Positions 44,371 through 55,780 of a stretch of 64,000 nt of DNA are shown one piece after another (the stretch's first letter is position 1; the number at the start of each line of letters is the position of its first letter). Position numbers and translations under genes: made by a program. This DNA is from Woeseiaceae bacterium (GTDB lineage Bacteria; Pseudomonadota; Gammaproteobacteria; Steroidobacterales; Woeseiaceae). The notes beneath the pieces are model-generated. The model ran no database searches. It saw only the letters and a program-made list of their open reading frames with translations, and had not been told where the DNA came from. The stretch is taken from positions 81,380-145,379 of the forward strand of contig JAHEFE010000002.1 in NCBI GenBank assembly GCA_024640365.1. The letters are read 5' to 3'.

Positions 44371-45174
44371 TCAAACCTCTTTCGGTAATATGCCAAGCCA
44401 GTCGACATCGGACGGCCCGATTACCAGGAAATGCGGGTTTAATATATCCGATTTTTGATTGTATGACATAGGCGCACCGTCCAGAGTAACTACTTTGCCA
44501 CCCGCTTGCTCAACAACGGCCTGGGCGGCTGCAGTATCCCATTCGGAGGTAGGCCCAAGGCGCGGATAGGCGTCCGCACCGTTTTCAGCAATGACGCAGA
44601 ATTTCAATGAGCTACCCATGGGAAGCATAGTATGGTTGCCGAGCTTCGCCAGAAATTCATCAATGCCTGGGGAGCGGTGTGAGCGGCTGCCGACAATGCG
44701 GACTGGTTTGGCGCTGTGGCTGCCGACGTGGATAGAGCTGCTGTTACCGTCTGCACTGATCTTGCGCGATCCAAGTCCTTCGCAGCCCGTGTAGGTAATG
44801 TTCTTGACAGGCACGTAGACAACTCCCAGTACCGGGCGGTGATTGTCGATCAGGGCAATATTGACTGTGAATTCACCGTTGCGTTTGACGAACTCCTTGG
44901 TGCCGTCCAGCGGGTCCACCAGCCAGTAGCGCGACCACTGGCCGCGCTCGGCAAAGTCGGGGAGCCCTGATTCCTCCGATATTATCGGTAAATCAGGGGT
45001 CAGACTGCGTAGCCCGGCCATGATGCAGTTATGCGCAGCAAGATCCGCCTGGGTCAGGGGTGACTCGTCCTGCTTGGACTCCACCTTGAAGTCAGTGGCG
45101 TAAACCTTGAGAATTGCCGCCCCCGCATTGCGCGCGATTTTGACGACAGGTGTGAGTAATTCATGCAATTCCAC
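44371..45174 (-). CDS. cysQ: 3'(2'),5'-bisphosphate nucleotidase CysQ
   Basis: A 267-residue member of the inositol monophosphatase superfamily. Metal-site motifs: PIISEESG (Glu), VDPLDGTKEFVKRNGEFTVN (Asp, Asp, conserved DGT), and the C-terminal TSEWDTAAAQAVVEQAGG (Asp). The KEFVKRNGEFTVNIALI segment distinguishes CysQ from IMPases. It hydrolyses PAP produced during sulfate assimilation. Divergent from yrfG. Confidence 0.94.
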   Translation of the reverse strand: MELHELLTPVVKIARNAGAAILKVYATDFKVESKQDESPLTQADLAAHNCIMAGLRSLTPDLPIISEESGLPDFAERGQWSRYWLVDPLDGTKEFVKRNGEFTVNIALIDNHRPVLGVVYVPVKNITYTGCEGLGSRKISADGNSSSIHVGSHSAKPVRIVGSRSHRSPGIDEFLAKLGNHTMLPMGSSLKFCVIAENGADAYPRLGPTSEWDTAAAQAVVEQAGGKVVTLDGAPMSYNQKSDILNPHFLVIGPSDVDWLGILPKEV

Positions 45175-45263
45175 AGTTCATGTACCGCTGATTATAAGGC
45201 TCGCCATTATAGTGCATTCCGCAGGTGGCCAGCGCGCACAAGTGCGGGTTGGCGGAAAATTCG

Positions 45264-45938
45264 ATGAGCCCGGGCGGCACCAAAATAACGCTGGAAGGTT
45301 GCGATACGGTGTTGCTGGATATGGATGGAACACTGCTTGACCTGGCTTTTGACAACTATGTCTGGTTGCAACGCGTGCCCGAAGAATATGCGCGTTTGCA
45401 GGGAATCAGCGAAGATGCGGCGCGTGAATATCTGTATTCCCAGTATGCAAATTTCGCCGGCAAGCTGGACTGGTATTGCATGGATCACTGGAGTGACAAG
45501 CTGGGTCTCGACCTGCTTGCGTTGCACCGCAGCCTGAATGACCGTATCGCGTGGTTACCCGGTGCGCGCGATTTCTTACAGACGTGTGCCGGGAAACCAT
45601 TGCGCTTGGTCATGGTGACCAATTCGCATCCCGAGACTCTTGAAATTAAATCCGAGGTAACGGGGATCAAGCAGTTTTTTGATCACGTATGCTCGTCACA
45701 CGAGCTCGGCTATCCCAAGGAGCAACAAGCGTTTTGGGATGCATTGCGCAAACGCGAAGATTTTGACCCGGCGCGAACGATCTTTGTTGACGATAGTTTG
45801 CCGGTGTTACGCAGTGCCAGGACTTATGGGCTACAAAAAATTGTCATGGTTACGCGGCCGGATTCTCGCAAACCCGACAACGTCAGCAGCGAATTTGCCG
45901 GCGTTGCAAAAGTCAGTGACCTGTTATCGTCCGATTAA
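45264..45938 (+). CDS. yrfG: GMP/IMP nucleotidase YrfG (HAD family)
   Basis: A 224-residue HAD phosphatase. Motif I is VLLDMDGTLLDLAFDN; motif II is VMVTNSHPETL; motif III Lys is in LGYPKEQQAFW; motif IV is FVDDSLPVLRSA. It matches YrfG, which cleaves purine 5'-nucleotides. The ATG at 45264 places the protein start as in E. coli; a GTG at 45225 would add 13 residues. The stop overlaps the opposing rhlB stop in four bases (TTAA, 45935-45938). Confidence 0.9.
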   Translation: MSPGGTKITLEGCDTVLLDMDGTLLDLAFDNYVWLQRVPEEYARLQGISEDAAREYLYSQYANFAGKLDWYCMDHWSDKLGLDLLALHRSLNDRIAWLPGARDFLQTCAGKPLRLVMVTNSHPETLEIKSEVTGIKQFFDHVCSSHELGYPKEQQAFWDALRKREDFDPARTIFVDDSLPVLRSARTYGLQKIVMVTRPDSRKPDNVSSEFAGVAKVSDLLSSD

Positions 45939-47203
45939 CGCGAACGCCTTCTTGGACCTGAACTGCTCTTTTTGTTGCCCGATTGGTGACGCTTTCCCTG
46001 TGGTTTGCGCGGACGCGATTTGGGCTTGATGACCTCCGGTAGCAGATCGGGGTCGAAATTCGCTACCGGGATTTTGTGGCCGATGTAGTCTTCAATGTCA
46101 GGCAGTGACATTGCATAGGATTCGCAACCGAAACTGATAGCGTCGCCCGACGCGCCAGCGCGTGCAGTGCGGCCGATGCGATGCACATAATCCTCAACGT
46201 CCTGTGGCAAGTCATAGTTTATTACGCAGTTCACATCTGGAATATGTAGGCCTCGCGAAGCAACATCGGTACCAATCAATACCGGTAATTCGCCATTTTG
46301 AAAACGCATCAGCATTTTCAGGCGCTTGCGCTGCGGGACATCGCCGGAAATTGCAGCGGCCTCGATACCGTTCGCTTCAAGATAAGACTGGACGCGCTCG
46401 GCCTCACGTTTCATGTTGACAAATATCATGATGCGGGCGGCGCCCATTTCTCGGATCAGACCGATTAACAGCCCGATTTTTTCGGGGTTCGATGGGAAAA
46501 ATATTGCCTGTCTGACGCGGTCGGCCGTCAACTTGTCGGGCTCGATCTGCATCAGCTCCGGATCATTCATGTGCTCGTAGGCGAGCTCCATGACCTTATT
46601 GGAGAGAGTGGCCGAAAATAACATGTTGAGGCGCTTATCCGGGTCGGGCAGGCGCCTCAGCAGATAGCGAATATCCTTGATAAAGCCGAGGTCAAACATG
46701 CGATCTGCTTCATCGAGAACCGCTACTTCGACTTGTTTGAGGTCAAATACACCCTGCTTGTAGTAATCGATGATCCGCCCAGGTGTGCCAATCAGGATGT
46801 CCGTGCCCTGCTGAATTTCGCTGCGCTGCTTCTCATAGTCCGTACCACCGAAAGCGAGCGCTATCTTCAGACCTGTATAGCGGCCGAGCACTTCCGCATC
46901 CTTGGCGATTTGTACGGCCAGTTCGCGAGTTGGCGCGAGCATAAATGCGCGGGGTTGCCGCGGCCCTTCTTTGGGCGCATCGCTCTGCAACAGTTTTTGG
47001 TAAGTGGCGATCAGGAAGGCGGCGGTTTTTCCGGTTCCCGTCTGCGCTTGTCCCGCGATGTCGTGCTGCTTTAAGGTAATCGGAAGCGTGCTGGCCTGAA
47101 TTGGTGTGCAGAATTCAAAGCCCGCTTCACGAATACCCTGTTGAATTAGCTCGTGTAGATCGAGTTCTTCAAAACGTAGCTCACTGAGATGGTTGTCGCT
47201 CAT
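45935..47203 (-). CDS. rhlB: ATP-dependent RNA helicase RhlB (DEAD box)
   Basis: A 422-residue DEAD-box helicase. Q motif near CTPIQASTLP, Walker A AQTGTGKTAAFL, DEAD box VLDEADRMFDLGFI, motif III FSATLS, motif V GTDVASRGLHIPDV, motif VI YVHRIGRTARAG. The closing basic tail (KPQGKRHQSGNKKSSSG) binds RNA. RhlB is the helicase of the RNA degradosome. It diverges from trxA and rho, the same gene order as in E. coli, which fixes the identity. Confidence 0.93.
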   Translation of the reverse strand: MSDNHLSELRFEELDLHELIQQGIREAGFEFCTPIQASTLPITLKQHDIAGQAQTGTGKTAAFLIATYQKLLQSDAPKEGPRQPRAFMLAPTRELAVQIAKDAEVLGRYTGLKIALAFGGTDYEKQRSEIQQGTDILIGTPGRIIDYYKQGVFDLKQVEVAVLDEADRMFDLGFIKDIRYLLRRLPDPDKRLNMLFSATLSNKVMELAYEHMNDPELMQIEPDKLTADRVRQAIFFPSNPEKIGLLIGLIREMGAARIMIFVNMKREAERVQSYLEANGIEAAAISGDVPQRKRLKMLMRFQNGELPVLIGTDVASRGLHIPDVNCVINYDLPQDVEDYVHRIGRTARAGASGDAISFGCESYAMSLPDIEDYIGHKIPVANFDPDLLPEVIKPKSRPRKPQGKRHQSGNKKSSSGPRRRSR

Positions 47204-47463
47204 TAGTTATTGGCCAGAAAATGTTGTTTAAAAGCTTGCAAAATTGCGCGCGAAGGGGTCAAATTAGCTCAATTCGACGCGACAATCGTCGCACCTGTCA
47301 GTTTTAACTACCAGCGCAATTCAGAATAAGCCGCGATAAAGCTGCGACATATTGCCTGATTGATACGGCAGCGTCACCCATTTTACAAAGTTCGTGCAGT
47401 CAGAAGGTTTCTTACGGACTACGGCAAACCAGCCACGAGACTACTTTTTTAGAGGATTCAGCG

Positions 47464-49226
<1,763 letters not shown>

Positions 49227-49234
49227 TGAAGACA

Positions 49235-49271
49235 GGGACGGCAGCCCATTCGAGGTTGCCGTCCCGTTTTT
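49235..49271 (+). terminator. Intrinsic terminator after rho
   Basis: A nine-base stem GGGACGGCA (49235-49243) and TGCCGTCCC (49257-49265) with a 13-base loop, followed by GTTTTT (T run 49267-49271). It ends rho transcription. It also lies just beyond the stop codon of the opposing DUF3014 gene. Confidence 0.88.
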
Positions 49272-50075
49272 CTATTTAGTCAGCAATCCGCGCAGTTCCC
49301 GCAACTTGGTCTTGACCACGGTTGCGTGTTGATTGCCCATGCGGATAAGTATTTTCTGTCCGCTGGACAAGCCTTCCAGGCGTGGATCAGCAAATTGATA
49401 TAAAACATGTGGGCGTATCAGCTTCACAGGTTCACCAACTCGCGGCGTTGCAAGTAGATGGTCTATGACTTCAATTAGGCGATCATTGAAATAGGAATCT
49501 GGATAGCCGAGGTCCGTATACGCCTGCTGGAACAACGGATTATAGTGCTGATACGTCGCTGCTAACTGTTCGCTGTCGACGCTGTTGAGCTGACTTATGA
49601 GCCAGTCATAGCGTGCGTAATTCGCCGGACTCAATGTGAACTCGTTGGCGTCTTCATCCTCGCTCCAGACGGGGTCCACCATGAATTGGCCATCCAGACC
49701 GACTACCGGCCTGAGGCGCTCCGCTATCCGCGGATGAGTCAGGTTGTCGACGGTAGTGACCAGGCGAACGATGATGTTGTCGCTGGCAAGGTGACTGCCG
49801 ACGTCCTTATTGGCGAATAAACCGACAATCGCGCCGGCGATTTCTGCATCACTCTTGTCGAGTTCTGGCAAGGGTCTGGGAGCGGATTCGATGATGGTTT
49901 CTTCTGCCACAGGATAGGTTGCTTGATCGTCGACGACTGGCTCTGTGACCGCAGGTGCTTCTACGACAGGCGCCTTGGTCGTCTTATTTAGCTGGGTCCA
50001 GAAGAAAAATAATATGCCCAGAACAAGTGCACTGAGCAAAACCGGTATCAGCCATTTTCTGGGTTCTTGCTGCAT
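49272..50075 (-). CDS. DUF3014 domain membrane-anchored protein
   Basis: A 267-residue protein. One transmembrane helix at about 8-27 (WLIPVLLSALVLGILFFFW), an Ala/Pro/Glu-rich linker to about 70, then a periplasmic domain with LTHPRIAERLRPVVG and RPHVLYQFADPRLEGLSSGQ (DUF3014 hallmarks). Function unknown. It is convergent with rho. Upstream lies 508 bases of gene-poor sequence. Confidence 0.88.
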   Translation of the reverse strand: MQQEPRKWLIPVLLSALVLGILFFFWTQLNKTTKAPVVEAPAVTEPVVDDQATYPVAEETIIESAPRPLPELDKSDAEIAGAIVGLFANKDVGSHLASDNIIVRLVTTVDNLTHPRIAERLRPVVGLDGQFMVDPVWSEDEDANEFTLSPANYARYDWLISQLNSVDSEQLAATYQHYNPLFQQAYTDLGYPDSYFNDRLIEVIDHLLATPRVGEPVKLIRPHVLYQFADPRLEGLSSGQKILIRMGNQHATVVKTKLRELRGLLTK

Positions 50076-50583
50076 TTTTTGTGTTCCTCAATTAAGGATT
50101 ACGCGACCTTGTCTAATATTGCAGATTCCACCACGTCTCACCAGCTAAATTCACCGATTGTCCGCCGGATTATCTGTAGTGGTCCTGCCGCAAACGTTGG
50201 TTATCCTCACGCGCGTCGGTTGCGGAGGATCAATTATGTGTCCGGAACTACAGAAGGAGGATGGCTGATTGGGCGGCGGTACCCGGGCTTCGCCCGCACG
50301 AAAAGGGCATGTTGTTCGGTAAACCACAAGTCTATTTAGCACACAGTAAAGCGGCAAACTTTACTGAAGTTCAGCTCTAAGCGCTGTAGGGATGTACCGC
50401 AATAGTGCTGTGCCAATCAACAGGTTCTGCGCCGCTGAGCACTAGGTATAGTGCAGGTCTGAGACGCAATTAAACGATAGTAGTGGCTTCGTCATGGCAT
50501 CCTGAAGCTGACCAAATACGATAAATCAGGTTAATTGTGACCCGTCTCGCCGATAGTTTTCATAGCTCAAAAGGGGGCTAAAC
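50076..50583. other. Gene-poor stretch upstream of rquA
   Basis: About 500 bases without a convincing gene. A ten-codon frame starting at the ATG near 50236 has a strong ribosome site (GGAGGA), and a 39-codon frame at 50261-50380 follows AAGGAGG directly, but neither looks protein-like. A short GC hairpin (GGGCTTCGCCC near 50284) is present without a T run. This stretch must hold the promoters of rquA and of the DUF3014 gene. I did not find an FNR-type palindrome in it. Confidence 0.45.
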
Positions 50584-51345
50584 GTGAACTTTGTTGCAGC
50601 AAGAAATGAGGCAGAGGCCAGGTCGAATGTGACGACGCTGGAATCCAAGATCAAGAACAAACCGCAAGTCGTGCCAGAAGTCGCTCCGGAAATCCCGGAT
50701 TATCTCCAGGACACTTATTACTGGTGCTACATCAGCCCAAAGAACGTACCTAAACTTGATCGTGACCTGGTGGTTAGAACTATCCTCTGGCAGCAGCATA
50801 AAAAGCTGCAGAAAGTGGCGTTTGAGGAAATTGAAGAGGGCCAACACGCCTATCAGCCGGCATCAGTTTATGGCGACTTTGCGGCTAACCTGGCCACCAA
50901 GGTTGGCCCAACGGGTAGTTTGCTGGTTACTGACGTGGCCCCGATTCAGGTTCGACGTTGCAAGGAAAAGCTCGCGCATATACCGCAGGCAACTGTTCGA
51001 CATGCGAACGCGATCTATCCGACCGGCGAAAAATACGATGTGATTTGCTGCTACTTCCTGATGCACGAGGTTCCGGAAGACTATAAGCGCGGCATTACGG
51101 ACACGATGTTGGCCAGCCTTAAGCCGGGCGGCAAGCTGATTTATGTTGATTATCACAAGCCGCACTGGGCACATCCGTTGAAACTCATTACGAGTATCGT
51201 TTTCGATACCCTTGAGCCGTTTGCCAAGAGTCTATGGCGTCACGAAATTTCGGAGTTTGCAACGCATTCGGCCGACTATACCTGGCGTAAAACAACATAT
51301 TTCGGAAGCTTGTTCCAGCGCGTAATTGTAGAGCGCAAGAAATAG
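50584..51345 (+). CDS. rquA: Rhodoquinone biosynthesis enzyme RquA (SAM-dependent, methyltransferase-like)
   Basis: A 253-residue class I SAM-fold protein with the RquA hallmarks rather than those of UbiE: IPDYLQDTYYWCYISPKNV (about 37-55), DLVVRTILWQQHKKL, ASVYGDFAANLA in place of the usual glycine loop, YFLMHEVPEDYKR, KLIYVDYHKPHWAHPLKLI and FDTLEPFAKSLWRHEI. RquA replaces a ubiquinone methoxy group with an amino group to make rhodoquinone, using SAM. Start GTG with GGGGG seven bases upstream. It is followed by an intrinsic terminator and lies near the ubiD/ubiUVT genes, so quinone remodelling in low oxygen is the coherent reading. Confidence 0.9.
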   Translation: MNFVAARNEAEARSNVTTLESKIKNKPQVVPEVAPEIPDYLQDTYYWCYISPKNVPKLDRDLVVRTILWQQHKKLQKVAFEEIEEGQHAYQPASVYGDFAANLATKVGPTGSLLVTDVAPIQVRRCKEKLAHIPQATVRHANAIYPTGEKYDVICCYFLMHEVPEDYKRGITDTMLASLKPGGKLIYVDYHKPHWAHPLKLITSIVFDTLEPFAKSLWRHEISEFATHSADYTWRKTTYFGSLFQRVIVERKK

Positions 51346-51361
51346 AGTTCGATAAATACAG

Positions 51362-51394
51362 GCGGTCAGGTGCGAGGGCATCTGGCCGCTTTTT
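51362..51394 (+). terminator. Intrinsic terminator after rquA
   Basis: An eight-base stem GCGGTCAG (51362-51369) and CTGGCCGC (51382-51389) with one G-U pair, extended by further pairing inside the loop (GTGC with GCAT), followed by TTTTT (51390-51394). It ends rquA transcription and touches the stop codon of the opposing FNR-type gene. Confidence 0.85.
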
Positions 51395-52145
51395 AGCGCT
51401 CTACGATATTAGTTGCAATGGATAGCAGCGCCTGTTGATCATTTAACCGAATGTTCTTGCCGCTGGCAGTGAGCAACCCGTCGTTTCGAAATGAACTGAA
51501 TGCACGAGAGACTGTGCCTATCGTGAGACCGAGGTAGTTGGCGATATCGTGGCGATCAATGCTCAAATGAAATTCACAACTTCCGTCTTGTTCTTGCACG
51601 AGCCTTCCAGAGATGTCGAGCAAGAAATTGGCGAGCCTTGCTTGTGCGCTCAGATGGCGGGTTGTCAGCAATAGCTTGCGAGTTTCCAGGATCGATTCAC
51701 ACAACAATCGCTGGGTAAGGTCCTGTAATTCGCCGCGCTTTTTTTGCAGGCGATTGAAAGTTTTTACCGGGATATCACAGTAGCGCGTGTCCTCCAGTGC
51801 TACCACATGGCCACTGTGTTTTTCACTGTGTAACGCATCGATGCCAACCACTTCGCCGGGGAAATAGAATCCGGTGATCAGCGCATCGCCGTCGCTGGAG
51901 AGGTCGTAGGTTTTTAAAGAACCGCTGCGGACAACATACAAGCTTCGCAGCCGTTGGCCATCTAGCACCAGATGCTGTCCCTTGTTTAAAAGTCGCTGGC
52001 GCAAATTGGTTTCATCGCCATTAAGCGCGGTTTCTGTATCGAGGGAGTCAGGGAAGCACATGCAAAATACGGCGCAGTCGCTGCACGCCGTGCGGCGTTG
52101 CCGATATTCCGCCAGTGTCCTGAGATTGTTGCGCGCTGCAATCAT
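51393..52145 (-). CDS. FNR-type oxygen-sensing regulator (Crp/Fnr family)
   Basis: With ATG at 52145 the protein has 250 residues, the length of E. coli FNR, and its [4Fe-4S] ligands fall one residue off those of FNR: C21, C24, C30 and C123 (E. coli 20, 23, 29, 122). An extra Cys lies at 28. The cyclic-nucleotide-type fold (GFYFPGEVVGIDAL) and the C-terminal HTH (DIANYLGLTIGTVSRAFSSF) match FNR. The recognition helix reads TIGTVSR where FNR has TVETISR, so Glu209 is Gly210 here; Ser213 and Arg214 remain. Longer starts (52175, 52184) lack ribosome sites. It probably controls the adjacent quinone genes. Confidence 0.88.
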   Translation of the reverse strand: MIAARNNLRTLAEYRQRRTACSDCAVFCMCFPDSLDTETALNGDETNLRQRLLNKGQHLVLDGQRLRSLYVVRSGSLKTYDLSSDGDALITGFYFPGEVVGIDALHSEKHSGHVVALEDTRYCDIPVKTFNRLQKKRGELQDLTQRLLCESILETRKLLLTTRHLSAQARLANFLLDISGRLVQEQDGSCEFHLSIDRHDIANYLGLTIGTVSRAFSSFRNDGLLTASGKNIRLNDQQALLSIATNIVER

Positions 52146-52268
52146 AGAGTTTTGCTCGCCCCATAAACGGTGCATAAAACGCACACGCGATACCGATAAT
52201 ACAGGTTTTTCAGAGCTTGTTACCTGACGTTGGTCAGCCGTTTTCGTATGTCGCCGCGCAATCGCCCA

Positions 52269-53798
52269 CTACTTCAGTCCGAGCTCAGCCCACAATGCGT
52301 CGACTTTACTGACTATCTCCGGTGTCATTTCCGCCACACGACCCCAACGGCGAGTTGTTTCCGCCGGCAGTTTGTTGGTGGCATCCAGGCCCATTTTCCC
52401 ACCGAGACCACTGACCGGACTCGCAAAATCGAGGTAGTCGATCGGTGTGTCGGCGACGATTAATGCATCGCGGGCAGGGTCTGCACGTGTTGAAATGGCC
52501 CAGAGAACTTCGTTCATGTTGCGTATGTCGATGTCCTCATCCGTAACGATGACGAACTTGGTATAAGTGAATTGGCGCAAGTATGACCAGACGCCAAACA
52601 TTATGCGCCGGGCATGACCCGCATATTGTTTACGAATGCTGACGATAGCGACTCGGTAGGAACAAGCTGCCGGCGGCAAATAGAAATCGACGATTTCGGG
52701 AAATTGATCTTGCAGCAGCGGTATATAAAGCTCGTTTAATGCTCCCGCCAGCATGGATGGCTCATCGTCCGGTGGTCTGCCCATATAGGTATTGTGATAA
52801 ATAGGCTTATCACGCATCGTCATGGCTTCGACGGTAAATACTGGAAAGCTATCGACGGCGTTGTAGTAGCCGGTATGGTCGCAAAATGGCCCCTCGTCGG
52901 CCTGATCGCCTGGATAAATATGTCCTTCCAGGACGATTTCGGCCGTGGCGGGCACTGACAAATCGTTACTGATGCAATGCGCGAGCTCTGTTGAACCGCC
53001 GCGTATCAGGCCCGCGAACTGGTATTCGGAAAGCGTGTCCGGAATGGGCGCGACAGCGGCCACCAGCGTTGCGGGGTCCGGCCCAATAACAACAGCCACC
53101 GGGAATGGTTTGCCCGGGTTGCTATGACACCATTCACGATAATCGGTAGCGCCGCCGCGGTGCGGCAGCCAACGCATGATCAATTTGTTTTTCGCGATCA
53201 GTTGCTGTCGATAAATTGCCACATTTAGCCGCGGTTTATTCGGTCCCCGAGTTACCACGAGACCAAAGGTTAACAAGGGTGCCACGTCTTCCGGCCAGCT
53301 GGTGGTTATCGGTAACAAACCAAGATCGATGTCATCACCTCGCAGTACCGTTTCCTGGCATTGGGGACGATCAACGTAGCGGGGTCGCAAATGACCAATG
53401 CGCGCAAATTGCGGCAGAGACTTAAGCCCTTCCCCAAGGTCAGCTGGTATTTGTGGCGTCTTAAAAAACCTCAGTAATTCCCCCGCATGTCGCAGGTCGC
53501 CAAGAGAATCCATTCCCAAAGCCTGGGCTACACGTTCGGGGCGGGTGAATAGATTGCCGAGTATGGGTATGTCGCTCTCTTGAACGTTTTCAAATAAAAA
53601 GCTTGGACCGCTTTGGCGCAGGCTGCGGCGGCAGATTTCGGTAATTTCAAATTGACGCGCAACCGATTGGCTCACTCGGACCAGGTCATTATCCGCTTCG
53701 AGCACGCGCATGAATTCCCTGAGATCATGGAAACGTGGTTTGCTTTTTCCGTGCAGCCATTCGCTTATGGGCCCTTCGCCCAGTCGTGGTAAGTTCAT
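52269..53798 (-). CDS. ubiD: 4-hydroxy-3-polyprenylbenzoate decarboxylase UbiD
   Basis: A 509-residue prenylated-FMN-dependent decarboxylase that removes the carboxyl group of the ubiquinone precursor. Typical motifs include [27 protein letters not shown] [38 protein letters not shown] (the Glu/Asp-rich active segment) and the C-terminal [11 protein letters not shown]. The length fits UbiD (497 in E. coli). It overlaps ubiV by four bases (ATGA), so it is part of the ubiU-ubiV-ubiD operon. The FNR-type gene lies 123 bases downstream. Confidence 0.95.
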   Translation of the reverse strand: MNLPRLGEGPISEWLHGKSKPRFHDLREFMRVLEADNDLVRVSQSVARQFEITEICRRSLRQSGPSFLFENVQESDIPILGNLFTRPERVAQALGMDSLGDLRHAGELLRFFKTPQIPADLGEGLKSLPQFARIGHLRPRYVDRPQCQETVLRGDDIDLGLLPITTSWPEDVAPLLTFGLVVTRGPNKPRLNVAIYRQQLIAKNKLIMRWLPHRGGATDYREWCHSNPGKPFPVAVVIGPDPATLVAAVAPIPDTLSEYQFAGLIRGGSTELAHCISNDLSVPATAEIVLEGHIYPGDQADEGPFCDHTGYYNAVDSFPVFTVEAMTMRDKPIYHNTYMGRPPDDEPSMLAGALNELYIPLLQDQFPEIVDFYLPPAACSYRVAIVSIRKQYAGHARRIMFGVWSYLRQFTYTKFVIVTDEDIDIRNMNEVLWAISTRADPARDALIVADTPIDYLDFASPVSGLGGKMGLDATNKLPAETTRRWGRVAEMTPEIVSKVDALWAELGLK

Positions 53799-54739
53799 GA
53801 TTGTGCCGCTCGCGTCATTTCAAGCGGTCGATCAAAGCCGGCCGCGCCGCGCCAGTAACCGTCGCAGGTTCCGATTGGAGCCAGCGCTTCCAGTTTGCTT
53901 AAAACGTTTATCGAATCGTCATCGCTCTGTCGTAGCTGATCAAAAGCTTTAATGACTGAGGTCATGCTGCGGGCCTGTGGACTCAACCGCAATACCTCGA
54001 CTCCCAGCCGTCTGATTTCTGCCATGTGTGCTGCGAGATTTTGAGTTAACGCAGATTGTGTCTGAATGCCGTTCAATGCCAGGAAAGGCTCGTTGTCCCG
54101 GGTATGAATCAACCGGCCGTCGGGATCTTCGAGGCACAACATGCCGCACTCATCCTTCGTTCTGTTTGCTGCGCGTGCTGTGTAGCAACGTGCCGACCAG
54201 GCTAGCGGCATGCGACCCCAGGCGAAGACCTCGCTGGCGACATTTGGAGCAGCTGCGCGAATTTCCTGCAGTCTACTGGCACCAAGCTCCATAGGCAGAA
54301 TCCAGCGCTGCAGCCCCAGCTCCACCAGTTTTTTTAGTGTATGTGAGTTATAGATATTGACGGCTGGGCCTGTGACGAATGGCAATCCAGCCTTGTGCAG
54401 TTGATAGACAGCAGCCATGTCATTCGCTTCAACCGGGAATTGCTCGTTCTTGCAAATACGACGTAGACCGCCAAGCTCAGATGCCGCTTCCAATAACGTC
54501 ATCGTCGATAAGTAAACCTGCTTGCCCGATTCTTGCAGCATGTGGCCCAGTTCTATCCAGTCCATATAGCGCAACGCACGGCGCTTGGCGCAGACCACTT
54601 CGCCAAGGTAGACGATATCGAGTGGTAATTCCGCCATGTGTTCGTAGAATTCAAAAACCGTTTCGCGGGACCAGTAATAGAGTATGGGTCCCAGGGCGAG
54701 AGCGGGACCGTGCCCGTTGGTTTGTGTAGTCGCCGTCAT
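53795..54739 (-). CDS. ubiV: Oxygen-independent ubiquinone hydroxylation protein UbiV (U32 family)
   Basis: A 314-residue U32-peptidase-family protein. Iron-sulfur ligands are C50 ([13 protein letters not shown]) and C185, C198 and C202 ([20 protein letters not shown]), the same 12- and 3-residue spacings as E. coli UbiV (C180, C193, C197; first at C39). With UbiU it hydroxylates the ubiquinone ring without O2, probably using prephenate as oxygen source. ATG at 54739 overlaps the ubiU TGA by four bases and has GAGAGG eight bases upstream; GTG at 54745 is an alternative. Confidence 0.94.
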   Translation of the reverse strand: MTATTQTNGHGPALALGPILYYWSRETVFEFYEHMAELPLDIVYLGEVVCAKRRALRYMDWIELGHMLQESGKQVYLSTMTLLEAASELGGLRRICKNEQFPVEANDMAAVYQLHKAGLPFVTGPAVNIYNSHTLKKLVELGLQRWILPMELGASRLQEIRAAAPNVASEVFAWGRMPLAWSARCYTARAANRTKDECGMLCLEDPDGRLIHTRDNEPFLALNGIQTQSALTQNLAAHMAEIRRLGVEVLRLSPQARSMTSVIKAFDQLRQSDDDSINVLSKLEALAPIGTCDGYWRGAAGFDRPLEMTRAAQS

Positions 54740-55731
54740 TGCCACGGCCTCTCATAGGCGCCAAGTGTTGTCTGGCTACCCTCCGACAAGCGCGCAAGGC
54801 CTTCCCGCCAGGCGGCATGTGGTTGAAAGTTTTCGATATCGCTTATGCAGGAGTCGATAGCGGCTCTGAGGATTGACGTCACCTGAGCTACGTACGCGGC
54901 GCTACGCTGCCTCCCTTCGACTTTTATCGCTGCAATACCAGCGGTATACAGCTCCGGGAGTATGTCCAGTGTGCTGAGACTGGTGGGCTCCTCAAGTGCG
55001 TAATAGGTTCGCTGTCCGGTTTTGAATCGACCCTTGCATAACGTTGGGTAACCAGCGACCTCATTTGGCTCGAATTGATCGATCATCGTACCGTTCAGCC
55101 GAACGTCCAGCTGGCCGTCCGTTTCTTCCCAGCGCACGTGCGATGCCGGTGAGCAGGCGCCGTAAGTATTCGGTGAACGACCGGTCAGATAGCTGGATAA
55201 CAGGCAGCGGCCTTCAACCATGATGCACAGGCTGCCAAAGCCAAACACCTCGACGGGAATATCGATCTCACTGGCAATATGAGTTACCTGCTTCAGTGAT
55301 AACACCCGAGGCAGTACCGCGCGCTTGATGTTGAACTGTTCATGATACAAGCGAATCGCGTCGACATTAGTCGCTGAGCCCTGTACAGAAAGGTGCAACG
55401 GCATTGCGGGCCAGCGTTCGCTGCAATAGCTCATAACACCCATGTCGGCAACGATCAGGGCATCGACCCCGAGTTCTGCGCCGGTGTCCACGGCATCTTG
55501 CCAGGCGCGCCATTCCGAATCACCAGGATAGGTATTGATGGCGACGAGGACTTTACTGCCGGCAGCATGGGCGTATTCAATCCCTCGCTTTAGTTCGGCA
55601 AGAGAGAAGTTCAAGCCAGTAAAGTGACGGGCATTGGTGGCATCCTTGAACCCTACATAAACGGCATTGGCACCATGGTCAACGGCTGCTTTAAGTGAGG
55701 GTAAATTACCGGCTGGGCAAAGCAGTTCCAA
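54736..55731 (-). CDS. ubiU: Oxygen-independent ubiquinone hydroxylation protein UbiU (U32 family)
   Basis: A 331-residue U32-family protein that forms a heterodimer with UbiV. The four [4Fe-4S] ligands are C169 and C176 (FGSLCIMVEGRCLLSSY), C193 (YGACSPASHVRW) and C232 (YPTLCKGRF), identical in number to E. coli UbiU. The N terminus MELLCPAGNLPSLKAAVDHG is the family start. It begins at TTG with AGGAGG five bases upstream (55737-55742). Divergent from ubiT across a 127-base region containing a perfect palindrome. Confidence 0.95.
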   Translation of the reverse strand: MELLCPAGNLPSLKAAVDHGANAVYVGFKDATNARHFTGLNFSLAELKRGIEYAHAAGSKVLVAINTYPGDSEWRAWQDAVDTGAELGVDALIVADMGVMSYCSERWPAMPLHLSVQGSATNVDAIRLYHEQFNIKRAVLPRVLSLKQVTHIASEIDIPVEVFGFGSLCIMVEGRCLLSSYLTGRSPNTYGACSPASHVRWEETDGQLDVRLNGTMIDQFEPNEVAGYPTLCKGRFKTGQRTYYALEEPTSLSTLDILPELYTAGIAAIKVEGRQRSAAYVAQVTSILRAAIDSCISDIENFQPHAAWREGLARLSEGSQTTLGAYERPWQ

Positions 55732-55780
55732 GGGAACCTCCTGTCGTTTGGAAGCGGCAGCTTATTATTCCGAGGACGTC

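Noticed and set aside
50261..50380. 39-codon frame directly after AAGGAGG upstream of rquA
   Set aside because: Ribosome site abuts the ATG with no spacing, and the product resembles no protein; insufficient support.
52224..52237. CTGAC-GTTG-GTCAG palindrome between ubiD and the FNR-type gene
   Set aside because: Five-base arms with FNR-like geometry, but such short repeats are expected by chance at this length, and the half-site differs from both TTGAT and TTGCG.
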